Shown piece after piece: positions 1 to 8,364 of a stretch of DNA of 64,000 nucleotides (position 1 is the first letter of the stretch; every line of letters starts with the position of its first letter). A model generated the notes under the pieces. That model ran no database searches. It was not told where the DNA came from and was given only the letters and a program-made list of their open reading frames with translations. Location: assembly GCA_029262675.1 (NCBI GenBank), contig JAJCYW010000007.1:1-64000 (forward strand), in the 5' to 3' direction. Source of the stretch: Chloroflexota bacterium (GTDB lineage: Bacteria; Chloroflexota; Dehalococcoidia; DSTF01; RBG-16-68-14). The translations under genes and the position numbers were made by a program.

Positions 1-29
1 CGCTGCCCCTGCGTGATCTCTGTGGTCGG

Positions 30-467
30 CTACTTGCCGCCGGTTCCGGCCGCCTCCGGCGAGTTGTGGTCGTCCCGCATGTGGTCGGCGGCCTCGCGAG
101 ACGTCGGAAACTCTTGGCCGCAGTCGCCGCACTTGACCGGCTTCTCGGCCTTGGACTTCGGCTCGTTCTTCGGCTTGGGCTCGGCCTTGGCTTTCCCTTT
201 GCCCTTGGCCTTCCCCTTGGCTTGTTTGGGCTCTACCTTCTTGGGCTCGTCGGCGCCCTCGACGCTCCAGAAGCGCCACCCGTTGCAGGCGACACCGCCC
301 ATCACGGCACTCCCCGCCGCCGACGGGCTCTTGTGGTCCTCCCCGCCATGCACACGGTAGACGGTCTTGCCGTCCTCGCCCTCGACCACCGTGCAGCGGT
401 GGTCCTGCTTCTTGTACCGAGCCACCAGGATCGTCCCTGGCTTCAGGCTCCTGTCTTCGATGCTCAT
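30..467 (-). CDS. DUF2924-like protein with C-terminal C2H2 zinc finger (phage-type)
   Basis: A 145-residue protein. The N-terminal part (residues ~8-70, with LKPGTILVARYK and a WRFWSVEG segment) resembles the DUF2924 fold often found in phages. It is followed by a lysine/proline-rich linker of KxKGKGKAK type (~75-110), then a classical C2H2 finger, KCGDCGQEF to HMRDDH (~112-133). The start is well supported by AAAGGAGGT five bases before the ATG. It is the last gene visible in the minus-strand phage block, 51 bp after the ParB-methyltransferase. A DNA-binding or regulatory role is likely from the finger, but the function is unknown. Confidence 0.7.
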   Translation of the reverse strand: MSIEDRSLKPGTILVARYKKQDHRCTVVEGEDGKTVYRVHGGEDHKSPSAAGSAVMGGVACNGWRFWSVEGADEPKKVEPKQAKGKAKGKGKAKAEPKPKNEPKSKAEKPVKCGDCGQEFPTSREAADHMRDDHNSPEAAGTGGK

Positions 468-518
468 CGAGCACCTCCTTTCTTGGAGTGCGATACATCG
501 CTCTGAACGGCGCGGAAG

Positions 519-1763
519 TCAAGCCGTGGCCTCCTGCTTCTTCAGCTTCTCGGCCTTCTGGCCCGTGAACGATTCCCAGCGAGCGATCACGATTGTGCAA
601 TAGTGTGGGTCAAGTTCGAGACCGTAGCAGACCCTACCCGTCCGCTCGGCAGCGATCAGCGTCGTCCCCGACCCGAGGAAGAGATCGAGCACCAGGTCCC
701 CGGGCCGGCTGCTGTTCTCGATGGCGCGCTCGACCAGTTCCAGCGGCTTCATGGTCGGGTGAGCCTCGGAGGCCGCCGGCCGTTCGATCCGCCAGATGTC
801 CCCCTGGTCGCGGTCGCCGCACCAGTGGTGGTCGGCTCCTTCGCGCCAGCCGAACCAAAGCGGTTCGTATTGCCGTTGGTAGTCGGCCCGGCCCAGCACA
901 AAGCGGTCCTTGGCCCAGATGATCGTGTCGGACCAGTGCCCGCCGGCCTCGGCAAGTACGCGAGAAACGACCGGCCACTCCCTGGTGCTCATGCAGACGT
1001 AGACTGCGCCGTCCGTGTTGTCAAGGAGGTGCTTGGCCCAGCCCTGGCAGAAGGCTTCCCACTCCTCGGGGGAGAGGGCGTCGTTCTGGAGCCGGCGCTT
1101 CTTGGCGCCGCGCTGCTGACCGCCGTGGTCGCCGAGACTCACGTTGTACGGCGGGTCGGTGAAGACCATCTGAGCCTTGCGGGAATCGAGTAGCCGCGAC
1201 ACGTCGCTGTCCTTCGTCGAATCGCCGCAGAGCAACCGATGATCGCCCAGCGTCCACAGATCGCCACGTTTGGCAACAGAGCGCGCCTGTGCGGCCTGTA
1301 GGGCCGCATCAACGTCGAACGTTTCCAGCCGGTCGCGTTTCTCCCTGGAATCGAGCGACCCGAGCAGCTTCTTGAGCTCATCGTCAGTGAAGCCCGAGAG
1401 GCCCAGGTCGATGTCCTCTACCGACGAGAGATCGGCGAGCATGTGACCGAGCAGCTCCTGGTCCCATTCGCCTGAGATCTTGTTCAGTCCGATGTTGAGG
1501 AGACGCGCCTGTTCCTGCGAGAGGTCAAGGTAGACGACGGGGACGGTCTTCAACCCCAGCTTTCTCGCCGCGGTGAGCCGTTGGTGGCCACCGATCACGA
1601 CGCCGTCCTCGCGCCGGGCGATCACCGGGTCGACGAGGCCAAACTCCCTGATGCTCCTGGTAAGCGCCTCCAACTCCGCGTCCGCAATCTTGCGCGGATT
1701 GGCCGGGTCGGGCCCGAGACTGTCGATGGAGACGTGCTCGATCTGGATCTCTGCATTCGTCAT
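519..1763 (-). CDS. ParB-like nuclease / DNA methyltransferase fusion protein
   Basis: A 414-residue two-domain protein. Residues ~8-90 form a ParB/sulfiredoxin-like domain (NPRKI, GGHQRLTAAR). Residues ~165-400 form an N6-adenine/N4-cytosine methyltransferase with the catalytic DPPY motif at 203-206 and the SAM-binding LDLFLGSGTT motif at ~359-368; the catalytic motif precedes the SAM motif, as in beta-class enzymes. The frame stays open upstream, but that stretch is a shadow of the terminase gene. The ATG at 1763 has GGAGG six bases upstream and overlaps the terminase stop by 4 nt (ATGA), so the two are translationally coupled. Such fusions are common beside phage terminase genes and probably protect phage DNA. 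The target site cannot be read. Confidence 0.9.
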   Translation of the reverse strand: MTNAEIQIEHVSIDSLGPDPANPRKIADAELEALTRSIREFGLVDPVIARREDGVVIGGHQRLTAARKLGLKTVPVVYLDLSQEQARLLNIGLNKISGEWDQELLGHMLADLSSVEDIDLGLSGFTDDELKKLLGSLDSREKRDRLETFDVDAALQAAQARSVAKRGDLWTLGDHRLLCGDSTKDSDVSRLLDSRKAQMVFTDPPYNVSLGDHGGQQRGAKKRRLQNDALSPEEWEAFCQGWAKHLLDNTDGAVYVCMSTREWPVVSRVLAEAGGHWSDTIIWAKDRFVLGRADYQRQYEPLWFGWREGADHHWCGDRDQGDIWRIERPAASEAHPTMKPLELVERAIENSSRPGDLVLDLFLGSGTTLIAAERTGRVCYGLELDPHYCTIVIARWESFTGQKAEKLKKQEATA

Positions 1764-2242
1764 ACCGTGCCTCCAGAACGATACTTCGCCAGGAGGTTCG
1801 GGCCCGCCGTCCGCTCGGCGCGCACTCGAGTCCGGCTCGCTGGCGACATGCCGAACTCGATCAGGAACACCCGCATCTGCTCCAGCGCCTTGTTCGCGAT
1901 CGCGAGGAAGGGCGACTGCATCGGGTAGTCGTTCGGGCTCTTGACGACGACCCCGTACCGCTTGAGCGCCTCCTCCGCCTCGACCCAGCGAGCCCAGGCC
2001 TGACAGTAGGCCGCAAAGGCGCCGCGGTCGAGGTCGCTCACGACACCAAGGTCCAGCAGCAGCTGGCCGGCGCGAGCCCACTCCCGCTTCGCCTCGTCGC
2101 TCAGATGCTCAGGAGGCTCGGGCAGCACGATCTCGGGCTGGGGTTCGTTCTCGTTCAGCGGGCGCTTGCCCGGCCGCCCCCGAACCAGGTTCAGCTGCGT
2201 CGGCACAGGCCTCCTGCCGGACCGTCCCCTGGCCCCCGCCAT
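1760..2242 (-). CDS. phage terminase small subunit, P27 family
   Basis: A protein of about 160 residues that recognises phage DNA for packaging with the large subunit, which is not in this window and would lie beyond position 1. The family signature is the N-terminal RGRPGKRPLNENEPQPE segment followed by PPEHLSDEAKREWARAG and helical repeats. I chose the ATG at 2242 because GGGAGGGG lies four bases upstream. An in-frame ATG at 2260 would add six residues but has only a weak AGAGA site. The stop overlaps the next start by 4 nt. This gene marks the block as phage-derived. Confidence 0.88.
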   Translation of the reverse strand: MAGARGRSGRRPVPTQLNLVRGRPGKRPLNENEPQPEIVLPEPPEHLSDEAKREWARAGQLLLDLGVVSDLDRGAFAAYCQAWARWVEAEEALKRYGVVVKSPNDYPMQSPFLAIANKALEQMRVFLIEFGMSPASRTRVRAERTAGPNLLAKYRSGGTV

Positions 2243-2400
2243 CAGACCCCTCCCTGCCATTCTCTGCGGAAAAACACACGTCGCCAGGGCGCGCTCCCCA
2301 AGACCTGAGGTTGTAGAAAAGAGACCCCCCTCCCCCCTTGGGGCCGAGGTGCCAGGTCGGTGACACTATCGCCAGATGGTGTGGTGTCGCCCATGAGAAA

Positions 2401-2421
2401 GGCCCTCCTTCAGAGAGGGCC
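2401..2421 (-). terminator. probable intrinsic terminator
   Basis: The 7-bp arms GGCCCTC and GAGGGCC pair across a 7-nt loop. On the minus strand the hairpin is followed by TTTCTC. It lies 70 bp past the 2491-2781 gene, in the 230-bp gap before the terminase gene. No other feature was seen in that gap. Confidence 0.5.
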
Positions 2422-2490
2422 ACGGTGGGCACGAAGTCCGCGCTGGGCGGAGGGCACGAAGGCCACGTATCCCGTATTCGATTGCTGCTT

Positions 2491-2781
2491 TCATTGTACC
2501 TGATCTTCTTCAGCGGCTGCAGACCGGGCCAGCCGCGTCTCCACGTCACGCAGGAACTGATCGGGTTCGCAGCCGAGCTCCTCGGCGAAGCGCCGCAGCG
2601 CCTCGTCCACGGTCAGGCCCTCCCGCATCATCGCCTGCAGGTCGCGCAAGTCCTGCAACGCCTGGGTGAACAGCCGTTCCACGGGTTCTCCGGACTCGCG
2701 CGCCATTTGCCTGGCCAACTCCATCACCTGCTGTTCGTCCGCCCGATCTTCGACCTGCTCAACGCGCTGCCGTAGGTTCAT
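2491..2781 (-). CDS. hypothetical helical phage protein
   Basis: A 96-residue, charged, mostly helical protein (NLRQRVEQVEDRADEQQ at the start; LTVDEALRRFAEELG near the end). I do not recognise a family. It starts at an ATG that overlaps the stop of the Com-like gene by 4 nt (positions 2778-2781), so the two form an operon and are probably co-translated. A terminator-like hairpin follows at 2401-2421. There is no signal peptide or membrane segment. Its place between replication and packaging genes fits a small phage accessory protein. Confidence 0.6.
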   Translation of the reverse strand: MNLRQRVEQVEDRADEQQVMELARQMARESGEPVERLFTQALQDLRDLQAMMREGLTVDEALRRFAEELGCEPDQFLRDVETRLARSAAAEEDQVQ

Positions 2782-2948
2782 ACCGCCTCACTCCTCACCG
2801 CCGGCTCCCGACGGTTCTTCGCCTTACAGCGCACGCAGTTGATGTCCCAGGGGCGGGTGAGGTAGTTCGCCAGCTTCTTGTTGCAGTTCCAGCAGCGCGG
2901 CTCACGGTCCACGGAAGGTGATGCTGTTTGCCGCGTCGCCTCACCCAC
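2778..2948 (-). CDS. Com-like zinc-finger protein
   Basis: A short protein (56 residues from the GTG at 2948) whose C-terminal half is a four-cysteine zinc ribbon: CWNCNKKLANY followed by CVRCKAKNRR. This resembles the Com family of phage Mu, a small RNA-binding activator of translation of the mom DNA-modification gene. I chose the GTG at 2948 because GAGGAG lies about ten bases upstream and the sequence before it looks non-coding; the frame stays open to an ATG at 3068. It is coupled to the next gene by an ATGA overlap, and the same operon carries a DNA methyltransferase. The Com assignment rests on the cysteine spacing and the C-terminal RCKxxN pattern. Confidence 0.6.
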   Translation of the reverse strand: MGEATRQTASPSVDREPRCWNCNKKLANYLTRPWDINCVRCKAKNRREPAVRSEAV

Positions 2949-3089
2949 GGGCTGCCGTCTCCTCGACTTCACCGGCCACCTCGCGCAGAAGCCGCGCCCC
3001 GCACGCCTCGCGCAATCGGCTGCCGTCACACGTCGCCGCGCACGCGGGGCGGGGTGAACCCGGTTCACCGAGGCGGACCCTTTCCACCC

Positions 3090-3293
3090 TTAACGCACTT
3101 AACGCACCGGCCCCGGGGGGTGATCGGAGAGAATCGACTCTGAGCGCCACATGGTGAGGAATGATAGGAGCGTTAAGGGAGTGATGACGTAAGGCGATAA
3201 GTCCGAACCTGGCCGTCGGCCTGCCGAATCTAACTTTCCGCACCGGCTCCGACCCCCTTAACGCACTTAACGCACCCCCGGTTGGTGCGTTAA
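3090..3293. repeat. iteron-like array of a 9-bp motif (TTAACGCAC)
   Basis: TTAACGCAC occurs as two abutting direct copies at 3090-3098/3099-3107 and again at 3258-3266/3267-3275. An inverted copy, GTGCGTTAA, lies at 3285-3293, and a one-mismatch inverted copy (GAGCGTTAA) at about 3169-3177. The array fills the 347-bp gap between the primase-helicase stop and the Com-like gene. Doubled 9-mers beside a replication gene look like an initiator- or repressor-binding site, a candidate phage origin or operator. No supported ORF lies here. Confidence 0.6.
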
Positions 3294-3295
3294 GT

Positions 3296-5425
3296 TCACG
3301 GCTGTTCATCGCCGTTCCCCTTGCACCAGTAGCCCTTCGCGCTGCGTCCGCGCGTGTTCTTGGTGCCGCAGCTTATGAGCGCCCGGTCGAGAGCCGTCTC
3401 CTCCAGGCTGTCCATCTCACGTTTGTCCACCTTCAACGCTCTTGCGACATCCGTCCGTTGAATCCCTGGACTACGCTTCACCATGTCGACGAAGCGCATG
3501 AGCCGCCGCTCCGACGTGCTAGACCCGACTTCCATAGCTAGACCCTCCGCATCCTTTCTCAGCCGTTCGCATAGTTCGATAGAAGCCTCAAGCGTCGATT
3601 GCTCTATCAGCAGATTGCTCCCCCGAGCCGGTGCCCCACCCGCCGCCTGCAGGAGCGCCGCCACCTTCAACGCGTGATCCGCCTGGCGGCCGGCGATCGG
3701 TCCGAAGAGCTCTGGCGCCGGCGACGTAGCGGCTTCATCCTCGATCTCACCGGCGTACTCGTTCCAGCGTCGCCAGACCTCCGGCGAGAACTGGACTGTG
3801 CACGTCCCTCGCGCCGCGAACCCCGAGCGAATGGCACCGAGCAGGTCGATCAGGCTTCGCCGTTCGGCTTCAATCTGCTCCGTGATAGTGCCGGCTGGAC
3901 GGCGCGGCGGCCGTTCCTTCGGGTACGCCATGATGAATCGCGGCAAGAACCCGTCGATGACGTCATCGATCGTCAGTACGTCGATGATCCTGCTGGTGAC
4001 GCCGGCCGCGATCGTCACCAGGTAGGGCGTCTCCACCTTCGCCTCATCAGGGAACTCCTGGCCTTTGTGCTTCTTGGTGCGCAGCCGGCGGTAGTACGGC
4101 GATCCGTCATAGAGCTTCGTTAACAGCTCCTTCCCGCCCGCCATCCAGCTCGCGTGTTTCAGTTGGGAGAGGAAGCTCCTGAACTCGTCTCGGTGCCAGA
4201 CAGAAGGCCCACCGTCACGGAACGCCATCTCCTCCAGGAAACCCTGTGGCGACTGGTCATTTGCCAGGAACATCTCGTGGTCGATGGCCCGCAGCAGATC
4301 GACAGCGAGGTCCTCCGACGTGGTCTTTCGAAACAGCGTTGAGTCGCCGAGCATCAACAGCCAGAGGTTGCAGAACATGCCGTCAGGCTTGGCCGCGAGC
4401 GGAATGTGCACGGACCGGCCGACGACGGCCGAGAGTTGAACTAACGCGAGCGCCTCGTGATACTGTGGCGGAGCGTCCGTGCGCGACTGGGCGTACCGCA
4501 CGTAGCGCCGGACGAAGTGATCGTCGCCCAACGGCAACGGCCGCCACACCGTCGATGGTCTTTTGTCGGCGAGCTGGCGCTGGGCCTCCTCTATCCGCTG
4601 TTGCGCGGTTCGCCCGACGACTCCCTGCTCCCGCCCCTCAGTAAACCAACGGGCGATCTGGTCGACCTCGTCCGCGGGAAGCGGTGGCTCGCACTGAAGC
4701 CCATTGACGGCCTCCAGTGAGGCGACGAACGCCTCCGGCGACATGCCCTCGACCCATATCCGTCCGGCATAGGACGTCAGTGTTTTGTGACGGCTACCCT
4801 CCGGGATACTTTCGGCCAGGCCTTCGTATGCATGCTCCCGGCCGGCACCGCGCGAGGCCAGGTGATAGCCAAACGCTGGCAGCAGGGCCCGCACCCAATC
4901 GCATGGATCAGGAACCTTCAGCGGTCCGATCTCGACCGGGCTGAGCAGCTTGTATTCACGGTCGCCGATCTTGCTCGGCGGCACCAGGACATAGGCCCGC
5001 GCAGCCTTCAGGTCGCCGAGCGCACGGCCGTCCTCCAGCTTCAAAGACTTCGTAGGCGTCGGCTCTTCGGTGGCAAGGACGACATGCAGCCCGCCGCTGG
5101 GCGTTCGCACTACCTCAGCCTGGTAGGCCAGTGTGACGTCTTCTAGCAGGGCCTCCGCAACTTCGACGAGGTCCACGTCGAAACGGGGGCGCAAATCGGT
5201 GCACACCGCGAGATTGGCGTTCGGCCACCGGGTGAACCAACCCTGAATCGTCTGCTCGTCGCAGGTCGCGTCGTCGAGCCCGTTCTTGGTGAGCGGGTGC
5301 TTGCCGGGTGATGGACAGTTTGCCTTCTTCGGGCACTGGCACACGCCGGCTTCATCAGTCCACCAGATTGGCAGAACTGGTTCACCGGCCCGGGCACGGG
5401 CGAGCGCCGCTTCAGTCCGGTTCAT
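3296..5425 (-). CDS. phage primase-polymerase / DUF3987-type helicase-like protein
   Basis: A 709-residue replication protein. Residues ~15-190 form a bifunctional primase-polymerase (AEP) domain, with the zinc/entry motif CQCPKKANCPSPGKHPL, the acidic FDVDLVE strand and the TPSGGLHVV motif. A linker with helical segments (~190-290) follows, then a DUF3987-like region (~300-650) typical of phage replicative proteins. A C-terminal HTH-like tail includes GIQRTDVARALKVDKREMD. It should prime and drive phage DNA replication. Its start overlaps the upstream gene by 14 nt and there is no strong ribosome site, which fits translational coupling. The iteron array lies immediately downstream. Confidence 0.82.
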   Translation of the reverse strand: MNRTEAALARARAGEPVLPIWWTDEAGVCQCPKKANCPSPGKHPLTKNGLDDATCDEQTIQGWFTRWPNANLAVCTDLRPRFDVDLVEVAEALLEDVTLAYQAEVVRTPSGGLHVVLATEEPTPTKSLKLEDGRALGDLKAARAYVLVPPSKIGDREYKLLSPVEIGPLKVPDPCDWVRALLPAFGYHLASRGAGREHAYEGLAESIPEGSRHKTLTSYAGRIWVEGMSPEAFVASLEAVNGLQCEPPLPADEVDQIARWFTEGREQGVVGRTAQQRIEEAQRQLADKRPSTVWRPLPLGDDHFVRRYVRYAQSRTDAPPQYHEALALVQLSAVVGRSVHIPLAAKPDGMFCNLWLLMLGDSTLFRKTTSEDLAVDLLRAIDHEMFLANDQSPQGFLEEMAFRDGGPSVWHRDEFRSFLSQLKHASWMAGGKELLTKLYDGSPYYRRLRTKKHKGQEFPDEAKVETPYLVTIAAGVTSRIIDVLTIDDVIDGFLPRFIMAYPKERPPRRPAGTITEQIEAERRSLIDLLGAIRSGFAARGTCTVQFSPEVWRRWNEYAGEIEDEAATSPAPELFGPIAGRQADHALKVAALLQAAGGAPARGSNLLIEQSTLEASIELCERLRKDAEGLAMEVGSSTSERRLMRFVDMVKRSPGIQRTDVARALKVDKREMDSLEETALDRALISCGTKNTRGRSAKGYWCKGNGDEQP

Positions 5426-5708
5426 GGCCGCCGGCTTCGTCCCGCAACCCTCTGCGAACGGAGTAGGCGTGCTCGCCCAGCCGAACGGTCAGGAGCCCCG
5501 CAAACACACGCGACACAGCGTCTGCTGCCTCCCCGGCAGTCTCCAGCACACACGCCTTGCCGTTGGGGTCTACCACGTAGGAGACTTCCATCCGGACTCG
5601 TGGCCTGCCGTACAGGCACTCGGCACACAGGATGGCGAGCGTCAGATCGGCCTCGATCTCTCCGGCCTCGATACCGTCCGAGAAGTTGAACCGCATGATC
5701 GTTCCCAT
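5412..5708 (-). CDS. hypothetical phage protein
   Basis: A 98-residue soluble protein with alternating beta-strand-like segments (GEIEADLTLAILCAECLYG; VRMEVSYVVDPNGKACVLE). No family is recognised. The ATG at 5708 has AAGGAGGG seven bases upstream, the best ribosome site in this block. Its 3' end overlaps the primase start by 14 nt. It lies between the sigma-like gene and the replication gene and is probably co-transcribed with both. Confidence 0.6.
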   Translation of the reverse strand: MGTIMRFNFSDGIEAGEIEADLTLAILCAECLYGRPRVRMEVSYVVDPNGKACVLETAGEAADAVSRVFAGLLTVRLGEHAYSVRRGLRDEAGGHEPD

Positions 5709-5763
5709 CGACGACCCTCCTTGTCTTCCTATACGGAAACCACCACCGATCTGTCGGCCTTAT

Positions 5764-6282
5764 CTAGTGGAGGTACTCTTCGAGGCCATTGTCCTGAAAC
5801 ACGTCGCGGATGCGACGAAGCTCTTCGTACAGCGTCCCCCGCGGCACGCGAAACGAACGGCTCAATTCGCTCACGCTCCTGCCCGATCGCAAACCGTCTG
5901 CGAGTGCCTGCTGTCGCTCAGGCAGCTGCCGAAGGACGCGCTCCACGTGCCGCCGTAGGTCGGTCCGCCGCAGGGCTTCCTGCGGATTCACTTCCGGGTC
6001 GGGATCGGGGAGGAGATCGGCCAGCGTGAGGCCGGCGCCTGTGTCGTCAGACAAGATCGATTGCTCAAGGCTGAGGGGTCTCGTGCTGCCCCCGCGCTTC
6101 CCCGCTAGTTCGGCGCGTTCGATGTCTTGGAGTTTCGCCTGCAGCACTCTGCGCATGAACGTCTGACGTGAGGCTCCTCGACCGCTGTCATACGCGGCCC
6201 GCCTCTGCCACCAGTGGGCCAAGCATTCCTGGACGAGATCGGGTTTCGAGACAGTTTGCGAAGGCATGTGCCGAGTGGCCAA
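5764..6282 (-). CDS. sigma-70-like / HTH phage transcription factor (5' end uncertain, possible frameshift)
   Basis: A 172-residue protein with a region-2-like helix pair (LVQECLAHWWQRRAAYD, MRRVLQAKLQDIERAEL) and a region-4-like helix-turn-helix (SVSELSRSFRVPRGTLYEEL). It is probably an alternative sigma factor controlling phage genes. The start is doubtful. From the TTG used here (6282) the frame stays open for about 36 codons upstream (…HEFEQWELDLAEQVVEGF), which reads like coding sequence but has no ATG, GTG or TTG. An ATG with GGAG six bases upstream lies at 6392 in another frame. One extra C in the C5 run (GGGGG on the plus strand, 6336-6340) would join the two. It is the first gene of the minus-strand block. 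Confidence 0.65.
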   Translation of the reverse strand: MATRHMPSQTVSKPDLVQECLAHWWQRRAAYDSGRGASRQTFMRRVLQAKLQDIERAELAGKRGGSTRPLSLEQSILSDDTGAGLTLADLLPDPDPEVNPQEALRRTDLRRHVERVLRQLPERQQALADGLRSGRSVSELSRSFRVPRGTLYEELRRIRDVFQDNGLEEYLH

Positions 6283-6504
6283 GAAACCTTCGACGACCTG
6301 TTCGGCGAGATCCAGTTCCCACTGCTCAAACTCGTGGGGGTCTGCCGATAAGTCTGGCTCACGGTGGGTACACTCATCATTTCTACGCTCATGTCAGCTC
6401 CGTCAACATTGCGGGGTCGAGCGGAGTTTGAGCGGAGGTTTTCGTGACCTGCGCCTGCCCGACAAGTCGCCGCCATCTTTCGTATAGGAACGTAGAGGGC
6501 AGCG

Positions 6505-6684
6505 ATGAGAAGAGTCGAGACGCGCTACGTGCCGTCGGATCAGGCCCGCGAGGAGCGAACCAGACGGATCGTGGCCCTACTGGGTGCCGCCCTTACCCGA
6601 ATGCTCAAGAAGGGGGACGGGCCGGCGGTTGACTTTTCGCCGGACCTATCGGTTACTACGGACTACGAAAAGGAGGACCCGTAG
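6505..6684 (+). CDS. small hypothetical protein upstream of the recombinase
   Basis: A 59-residue basic protein (begins MRRVETRYVPSDQAREERT; ends TDYEKEDP). The start has GAGG six bases upstream. The stop at 6682-6684 lies 3 bp before the recombinase GTG, and its last codons contain the recombinase ribosome site (AAGGAGG). The tight spacing implies one transcript. Small proteins in this position often modulate the recombinase or carry an accessory DNA-binding role, but no family is recognised. The divergent gap to the sigma-like gene (6283-6504) must hold the promoters for both directions. Confidence 0.6.
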   Translation: MRRVETRYVPSDQAREERTRRIVALLGAALTRMLKKGDGPAVDFSPDLSVTTDYEKEDP

Positions 6685-6687
6685 CCC

Positions 6688-8364
6688 GTGGTGACAGCGA
6701 CCGCCGCCAGACCCGCCCGCAATGGCCAAGCGCCAGAGCCCAGCAGACTCGTTGCGATAGTCGCTCGGGTCAGCACCGATCGCCAGGCGGCTTCGGAGGA
6801 AGGCTCGCTCAAGAATCAGCTGCAACGCCTCCGTCAACACGTGGAGTACAAGCGCAATGCAGCAGGCGAGGATTGGCGGGAGGTCGAGGTCTACGAGCTC
6901 AGGGCCATCTCTGGCAAGGATTCGATGCGGAGCGAGGAGTTCCAGCGCCTCTTCGCAGACATCCGCTCAGGCCGCATCAACACCATTCTGTGCACCGCCC
7001 TCGACCGCATCTGCCGGTCGGTGAAGGACTTCCTGAACTTCTTCGAGTTTCTCAACGAACACGGCGTCGAGTTCGTCTGCCTCAAGCAGAACTACGACAC
7101 GACCACGCCTCAAGGTCGCCTCTTCGTCACGATCATGATGGCCCTCGCAGAGTTCGAGCGAGAGCAGACGTCCGACCGGACGCGCGAAGCAACGGCGGCT
7201 CGCGCTGAGCGGGGTCTCTGGAACGGCGGGCGTCTCCTCGGCTACGACCTCGACCCAGACAAGAAGGGCTACCTGGTCGCCAACCCAGAAGAAGCCGACC
7301 TCGTCAACTTTGCCTTCGACACATACCTCGCCTGCGGCTCCATCGCCGCAACTCGGGAGATCATGAACTCGCATGGCTATCGCACGAAGACGTACACGTC
7401 GCGCCGAGACAGACACCACCCCGGCAAGCCGTTCACGATCACGTCCGTCCAGTACCTGCTGAAAAACCCCGCCTACATCGGCAAGAAAGAGATCAACAAG
7501 AAGGCGAAGGGACGTGGGGACGCTGAACACGGCTATCGCCTGGTCGACGCCGTCTGGCCCGCTATCGTCGATGAGGCGAAGTTCCACCGGGTGAGCGCCT
7601 TACTGGCAGTCAATGGCAGGACCAAACACAACGGAGTGAGGCCGGTACGACACGTCTACGTGCTTGGCGGGGGCATCCTCCACTGTGGGCGCTGTGACGC
7701 CGCGATGGAGGGCAGGTCAGGGACCGGCCAACGTGGCAAGAAGTACTTCTACTATGTGTGCCCCAGCCAGGATTGTGGCCTTCGAACTGCCGCCGACGAG
7801 ATCGAGGAGGTTGTCGCCCACCGCATCCGGCAGCTGGGGACGGATGACGTTCTCGTAGCCGCACTCGTCGACGAGACGAAGAAACGCCTGGCCAAAGAAC
7901 TGCCCGACTTCAGAAAGCGGCGGCGCGTAGCTCAAGCAAAGCTCGAAACCGTAATGTCGGAAGCAGACGCAGTGTTGTCGGGTTGGGCTGAACTGGCCGA
8001 CAAAGATGGTCGGAGCTTCGTAAACGAGAAGCTCACGGGTCTTGCCCAGCGCCGGCAGGAACTGGAAGCGAGCATCCAGGAATTCGACGAGGCGCTCCGC
8101 CAAGCCAACAGCGCACAGGTGGCGTCAGAATCGGTGCGAGAGGCCCTGGCCCACTTCTCGGACGTCTACGGCTGCCTCAAGCCGTTCGAGCGCAAGGAAC
8201 TCGCTCGGCTGATGCTGAGACGAGTTGCGGTCGGCGATCGCGAGATCGTGCTGGAGGTGTACCCGCTTCTCGCCCAAGAAATGACAACGCCCCAGAGTCA
8301 AGAACGCTCTGAGGCAACAGTTTGGCTCCCCGGGCAAGACTCGAACTTGCAACCTAGCGGTTAA
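6688..8364 (+). CDS. large serine recombinase (site-specific integrase)
   Basis: A 558-residue integrase. Residues ~20-170 form a resolvase catalytic domain with the nucleophile in VARVSTDRQ (Ser29) and the conserved LDRICRS and FEREQTSDRTREA segments. Residues ~195-310 form the recombinase DNA-binding domain (ITSVQYLLKNPAYIG). A zinc ribbon follows at ~340-375 (LHCGRCDAAM, YVCPSQDCGL), then a coiled coil at ~400-490. The GTG start has AAGGAGG 12 bases upstream, slightly far. The final codons (GQDSNLQPSG) are read from the complement of the tRNA-Asn gene and the stop lies inside it. So the gene sits directly at the integration junction, and its C-terminus was probably different in the circular form. 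Confidence 0.92.
   Translation: MVTATAARPARNGQAPEPSRLVAIVARVSTDRQAASEEGSLKNQLQRLRQHVEYKRNAAGEDWREVEVYELRAISGKDSMRSEEFQRLFADIRSGRINTILCTALDRICRSVKDFLNFFEFLNEHGVEFVCLKQNYDTTTPQGRLFVTIMMALAEFEREQTSDRTREATAARAERGLWNGGRLLGYDLDPDKKGYLVANPEEADLVNFAFDTYLACGSIAATREIMNSHGYRTKTYTSRRDRHHPGKPFTITSVQYLLKNPAYIGKKEINKKAKGRGDAEHGYRLVDAVWPAIVDEAKFHRVSALLAVNGRTKHNGVRPVRHVYVLGGGILHCGRCDAAMEGRSGTGQRGKKYFYYVCPSQDCGLRTAADEIEEVVAHRIRQLGTDDVLVAALVDETKKRLAKELPDFRKRRRVAQAKLETVMSEADAVLSGWAELADKDGRSFVNEKLTGLAQRRQELEASIQEFDEALRQANSAQVASESVREALAHFSDVYGCLKPFERKELARLMLRRVAVGDREIVLEVYPLLAQEMTTPQSQERSEATVWLPGQDSNLQPSG

Noticed and set aside
2941..3309. 122-codon minus-strand frame spanning the iteron region
   Set aside because: It overlaps the repeats, is low-complexity (ALSALR repeated because of the DNA repeats) and has no ribosome site. 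It is best explained as a by-product of the iteron array.
8323..8364. The recombinase C-terminal residues GQDSNLQPSG as a real protein motif
   Set aside because: They are the translated complement of the tRNA-Asn gene, a known artefact type, and not a conserved domain.
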